Positions 60,229 to 64,000 of a DNA stretch of 64,000 nucleotides are shown here, piece by piece. Below the pieces are notes generated by a model that saw only the letters and a list, made by a program, of their open reading frames with translations, was not told the origin of the DNA and made no database searches. The position numbers and the translations under genes are program-made. Location: NCBI GenBank assembly GCA_003260075.1, contig QLIY01000223.1:125374-189373 (forward strand), in the 5' to 3' direction. This stretch comes from Phallusia mammillata (taxonomy: Eukaryota; Chordata; Ascidiacea; Phlebobranchia; Ascidiidae). The number at the start of each line of letters is the position of its first letter. Positions within the stretch are counted from its first letter, which is position 1.

Positions 60229-61893
60229 AACTACATGGCGACGTAATTTTATTCGGCTCCGAAGGTAATTGGTCTAAATCTACACAAAAAATAGAAAGTT
60301 GAGTGAACGTTAAAAGTTAATATACTTCTTGCAAAAGTATTTCCGCTACAACACGTGAGATTAATTTCACCCAGTTTCGCAAAACGCATAACACTATAAT
60401 ACGGAGGCAGTTTGTCACATAACAAACAAGATTAAAAGTATTAATATTATTTGCACAAACAACGTTTTGTTAATTGTGAAGGAATAAATGAGTATTGCTC
60501 AGTAGAGAGAACGTTATAATACTCGCCACAATAGTACCATTGTCTTCGTTAACAACAGTTTTTGAACTGTTGCATTGGGCCTCGCGTAACATTTTTGATT
60601 ATCCGGATCACCCAAAAAGGTTGGTGACCCCTGGACACTTTCTGCAAAAGTCATTTAAGCTTTAATGGCACTAGAGAGGCTCGTTCACATATTCTTTGCA
60701 AAAAAATCGAAGACTTTATGATTTTTATTTTGCGTAAGTGGGGCTCAAAAGAGAAACTGGTAAAATAAAACAACATGCCAAGTTTATTAAACTTAATCGG
60801 AGAATATGTCCATGATTTCTCGTTAGATATTCAACACTTCTCATTTAACATGGGCAGAAAATAGACAAATGTTTGACAACAGAAGAAAACAAGCTTTCCA
60901 GCTAACTTTTGATTTAGGGAATCAAATGTTACGCTTACTTTGCCGTTTTTATGGGCTCGAAGTTTCGAACTCAAACCCCCCCCCCATGTTAAATCGACGC
61001 CTTGCTTTACGTAATTTTGCTGTTTGCCTACTCTACTTTATGTCTATGTCCAAACCTGAAAGAATTGCAATACGACTGTCGTGAAATGCGTGCTCCTCGT
61101 CTCAACTAGAAACATCGGCGTTCTTAACATGGACCTATAACTACATGGCGACGTAATTTTATTCGGCCCCGAAGGTATTGGTCTAAAATCTGGATCTACA
61201 CAGAAAATAGAAAGTTGAGTGAACGTTAAAAGTTAATATACTTCTTGCAAAAGTATTTCCGCTACAACACGTGAGATTAATTTCACCCAGTTTTCAAAAC
61301 GCATAACAATAATACAGAGGCAGTTTGTCACATCACAAACAAGATTAAAAGTATTAATATTATTTACGCGAACAAGTGCTTTCTTTTGTTAATTGCGAAG
61401 GAATAAATGAGTATTGCTCAGTACAGGAGACGTTATAATACTCGCCACAATAGTACCATGTCTTCGTTAACCATAGTTTTTAAACTGTTGCGTTGGGCCT
61501 CGCGTGTCACTTTTAATTATCCGGGCCCCCTAGAAAGGTTCGTGACCCATGGACACTTTCTGTCAAAGTCATTTATTAAGCTTTAATGGCACCAGAGAGG
61601 CTCATTCACATATTCTTTGCAAAAAATCGATGACTTTATGGTTTTTATTTTGCCTAAGTGGGGCTCAAAAGAGAAACTGGTAAAATAAAGCAACATGCCA
61701 AGTTTGTTAAACTTAATCGCAGAATATGTCCATAAATCGGAGAATGTGTGACTTCTCGTTAGATATTCAACACTTCTCATTTAACATGGGCAGAAAATAG
61801 CCAAATGTTTGACAACAGAAGAAAATAAGCTTTCCAGCTAACTTTTGATTTAGGTAATCAAATGTTACGCTTACTTTACCGATTTTATGGACT
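60229..61893 (+). repeat. Large direct duplication (about 750 bp units) with a 10-C run
   Basis: Unit 60229-60975 recurs as 61131-61893. Between them lie a 10-C run (60976-60985) and a partial copy (60986-61130) of the 59202-59624 block. Divergence is a few percent with small indels. A hAT-like end (GGTGACCCCTGGACAC near 60625) is present in both. Confidence 0.85.
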
Positions 61894-62009
61894 CGAAGTT
61901 ACAAACTCAACGTGAGTGTTTCTGTTCACAGGTTTAGAATCTAGTACCCCATCACTTCACATATAAGTAGCACGCGCCAGACCATTCCGCAAACTTTTTT
62001 TCTTTTTTT

Positions 62010-62108
62010 ACGGGGTTCGACCCAGGGCGTTCCCGAGAACGAATCCCGATCAGTTTTTTGCCTAATTATGGGCCAGGCGCCTTGGACTATTCGGCCAAGT
62101 TTCTGTCC
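62010..62108 (-). repeat. tRNA-derived SINE head (copy 2)
   Basis: On the minus strand it carries ACTTGGCCGAATAGTCC, then GGCGCCTGGCCC, GATCGGGATTCGT and CCTGGGTCGAACCCC. These are the same A-box to B-box layout as 48365-48465, with the shared GATCGGGATTCGT block between the boxes. A T-rich stretch lies beside the 3' end of the tRNA-like part. Confidence 0.65.
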
Positions 62109-62331
62109 CATTCCGCCTGATGCGAATGATTAGGTTGAAAGTTGAGACACACTGCTATCAAACAGACATGTAGCATTCCTTGCCTTCGATCATGATTATG
62201 ATCATGTATTTTATGCTTTCTAGTCCTTCAGGTGTTTATTATAATAATAAAAATACATTACCAAGACGGTAACGAACATTGTTTGGGCGAAAATAGGGGT
62301 ATTTTCACGTTTTGATTAGTTATGCTGTAGC

Positions 62332-62854
62332 CAGGGAGTCGAACCGCTTGTCATATGGGTTCAGGTTCGGTTCGGGTTCACTTGGTTTTGTTTTTAATGG
62401 TTCGGGTTCAGGTCCGGTTTTTAAAAATGTGCATTTTCGGGTTCGGGTTTTGTTCCGGTTTGGGCAAATTATCCGGTCCGAACCGGTTTGCGGTTTTTAA
62501 ACCGGTTCAAATTTTTATTCGTTTTAATTTAATTCTACCCATCATCTACCTGGCCTTATCAAACTCCAAAAGAATTTTGCCCGTGCACTGTTAATTTTGA
62601 CACGCCCTATAAGTGTTATCTCGCGTATTCTTCAGTGCGCTGTTTTGAAAAAAAAATCATAAAATATAAAACAGACTGCATTTTTTACTGGTTCGGTTCC
62701 GGTTCGGGTCCAACGCCAAACAAAATATGGGGTTCAACTCCGGTTCGGGTTTTTAGAAAATCGTAATTAGCGGTTCGGGTTCGGTTCGGGTTTAATGAAA
62801 TAAACCGCTCAAACCGGTTCGCGGGTTCGGGTTCAGTTCCGGTTCGACTCCCTG
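62332..62854 (+). mobile_element. 523-bp hAT-type MITE with subterminal GGTTCGGGTT repeats (family F)
   Basis: Inverted ends CAGGGAGTCGAACC and GGTTCGACTCCCTG. The flanks GCTGTAGC (62324-62331) and GTTGTAGC (62855-62862) match at 7 of 8 bases. Arrays of GGTTCGGGTT-like motifs fill both ends, typical of hAT transposase-binding subterminal repeats. Open frames across it are repeat translation, not genes. Confidence 0.88.
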
Positions 62855-62862
62855 GTTGTAGC

Positions 62863-63956
62863 TGGCTCTTTTTGAAATAGTATTGTCGCTTATCTGCAGG
62901 TAGGGTAAGGTTTGCTGTTTTCAACTTAGATACTTGCGGCGGCTGCCGCTTTAAAAAAATACAAATTTTGATCTATTTCCTTTCGATTTTTGCACAAATG
63001 GAAGGAAAAAGTCAATAAAGCATGTTACAAAGAAGTGTGGTTCACATTTTTTGTAAATAGTAAAAAAGGTGCAAACGGGTGAACACATGGCTTTTGAAAG
63101 AAATCAATTGAGAACACCATTACGAAAAGATGCAACGAGGCCTGTCTAGTTGAAAACAGTTACGGGACGTCCCTTCCGTTTAGCGGAAATGTCCCGGTTT
63201 TTCGTCAGCCGCTAATGCCCAGTACATCTTATTGACGCACACTTATATTATTAATGATTATTTTTCATTTATTAGTGTTCTTAATTTGAATGTAATCAAT
63301 ATTGTTTGAAAGAAATCAATAGACAACACACCACTAATAAAATTAAGCATGCTTGCACTTACAAAGGCTTGTCTAGTTGACAACAGTTACAAAGTACAAA
63401 GGTACAAGCAAGCTTAGTCAAGACTCCAAGACAAACAACGAGAAAAATTATCACAACAAATTTTATTACTTTGTTCAAGCCATTAGTGGTACAAGTGTAA
63501 CTGCACTATAAATGGTTCCAATAATCTTTCTGAGTTTGGAGCATCCGTTGACAGATTTCATTACCCTTACTCTGGAAAAACACAACCGAGTAAGCTAATC
63601 ACGGCACTCGCAAGGCAAAAATATCATTATTAAAACTTTTTAAACAACATTCCGAAGCGTTTCATACATGCGAAAATACCCTCACATCACCTTCAACTTG
63701 AAGAACAGACTTGGATTTATTGCACATATGAAATACTTTTGCCTCATAATGCCTAATCTAAACAAAGAACTGTGTAATTTGTCGACACTGGTTGCCGACT
63801 ACACAAGCCTCTGGCTGATTTTTTATTATTTCGTTACATGTTACACTGTGCACTGTCTGACGCCACTCGACAACTGGTTGCTTCAAACGGATGTTTTCAT
63901 ACGATTTTGTTTCCTTCGGATGCCACCATGTAACGGCAAACCTTTTTCTGTTAACC
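62863..63956. other. Right-edge sequence, no confident gene
   Basis: No recognised protein. A possible minus-strand terminal exon is listed separately (63475-63571). The plus-strand open frame at 63668-63991 resembles no family I know and runs into a repeat. Confidence 0.45.
63475..63571 (-). CDS. Candidate 3' terminal exon of a gene beyond the right edge
   Basis: On the minus strand an acceptor-like TTTTTCCAG ends at 63572. One frame then reads SKGNEICQRMLQTQKDYWNH and stops at 63506; another reads VMKSVNGCSKLRKIIGTIYS and stops at 63475. AATAAA follows on the minus strand at 63467-63462. The arrangement fits a short last exon, but I recognise no family and cannot tell which frame is used. 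This is weak evidence. Confidence 0.22.
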
Positions 63957-64000
63957 CAGCGGTTCCCAAACTGGGGTCCGCGGTCCTTTAGGGGTCCGCG
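63957..64000 (+). mobile_element. Left end of a hAT-type MITE cut by the window edge
   Basis: Begins CAGCGGTTCCCAAACTGGGG followed by GTCCGCGG and GGGGTCCGCG, resembling the right end of the 32072-32558 element (GGGGGTCCGCGAACC, GGTTGGGAACCACTG). Confidence 0.7.

Noticed and set aside
62312-62924. Overlapping open frames rich in Gly/Ser/Arg/Pro on both strands
   Set aside because: They are translations of the GGTTCGGGTT subterminal repeats of a MITE.
63668-63991. 107-residue plus-strand open frame at the right edge
   Set aside because: No family resemblance, and its 3' end runs into a hAT-type MITE.

Overview
The window is nuclear DNA of an invertebrate chordate, most likely an ascidian tunicate of the Ciona type. 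This is inferred from vertebrate-like protein families, AT-rich sequence, short introns of a few hundred bases, and many short non-autonomous DNA transposons. No tool was run, so the species is not established. It is draft assembly: one 73-base N gap (52276-52348), single N's at 25549 and 52151, and about 25 G or C runs, most exactly 10 nt, that look like disguised contig joins.

Layout. 695-1597 (+): the last three coding exons of an AKT/PKB kinase whose 5' part lies off the left edge. 1598-5798: intergenic, with local duplications and one hAT-type MITE. 5799-45975 (-): one giant gene of about 83 coding exons (about 12.9 kb of coding sequence, about 4,300 residues) for the centrosomal/Golgi coiled-coil scaffold AKAP9/pericentrin. 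Its N-terminus and its complete C-terminal PACT domain are both recognisable. 45976-49443: gene-free and transposon-rich, including a 1.2 kb element with a perfect 8-bp target duplication and another element nested inside it. 49444-50703 (-): intronless LRR1, the CUL2 ubiquitin-ligase substrate receptor. 50704-53167: repeats and the N gap. 53168-56779 (-): a seven-exon UNC93A-like membrane protein. 56780-64000: no convincing gene; large duplicated blocks, a tRNA-derived SINE, more hAT-type elements, and possibly a terminal exon of a gene beyond the right edge.

The genes do not form a pathway. AKAP9/PCNT (centrosome scaffold), LRR1 (replisome unloading) and AKT (growth signalling) are housekeeping cell-biology genes that happen to be neighbours. 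AKT and AKAP9 are convergent; AKAP9, LRR1 and UNC93 all lie on the minus strand.

The most important structural observation is the recurrent pattern copy / about 10 G / near-identical copy. It duplicates or cuts exons of the AKAP9 gene, and its polarity is G on the left of the N gap and C on the right. The simplest reading is overlapping haplotype contigs joined by fixed-size gaps whose N's became G's. One duplicated exon pair (35181-35313 and 35572-35704) is divergent enough that real mutually exclusive exons should be tested.
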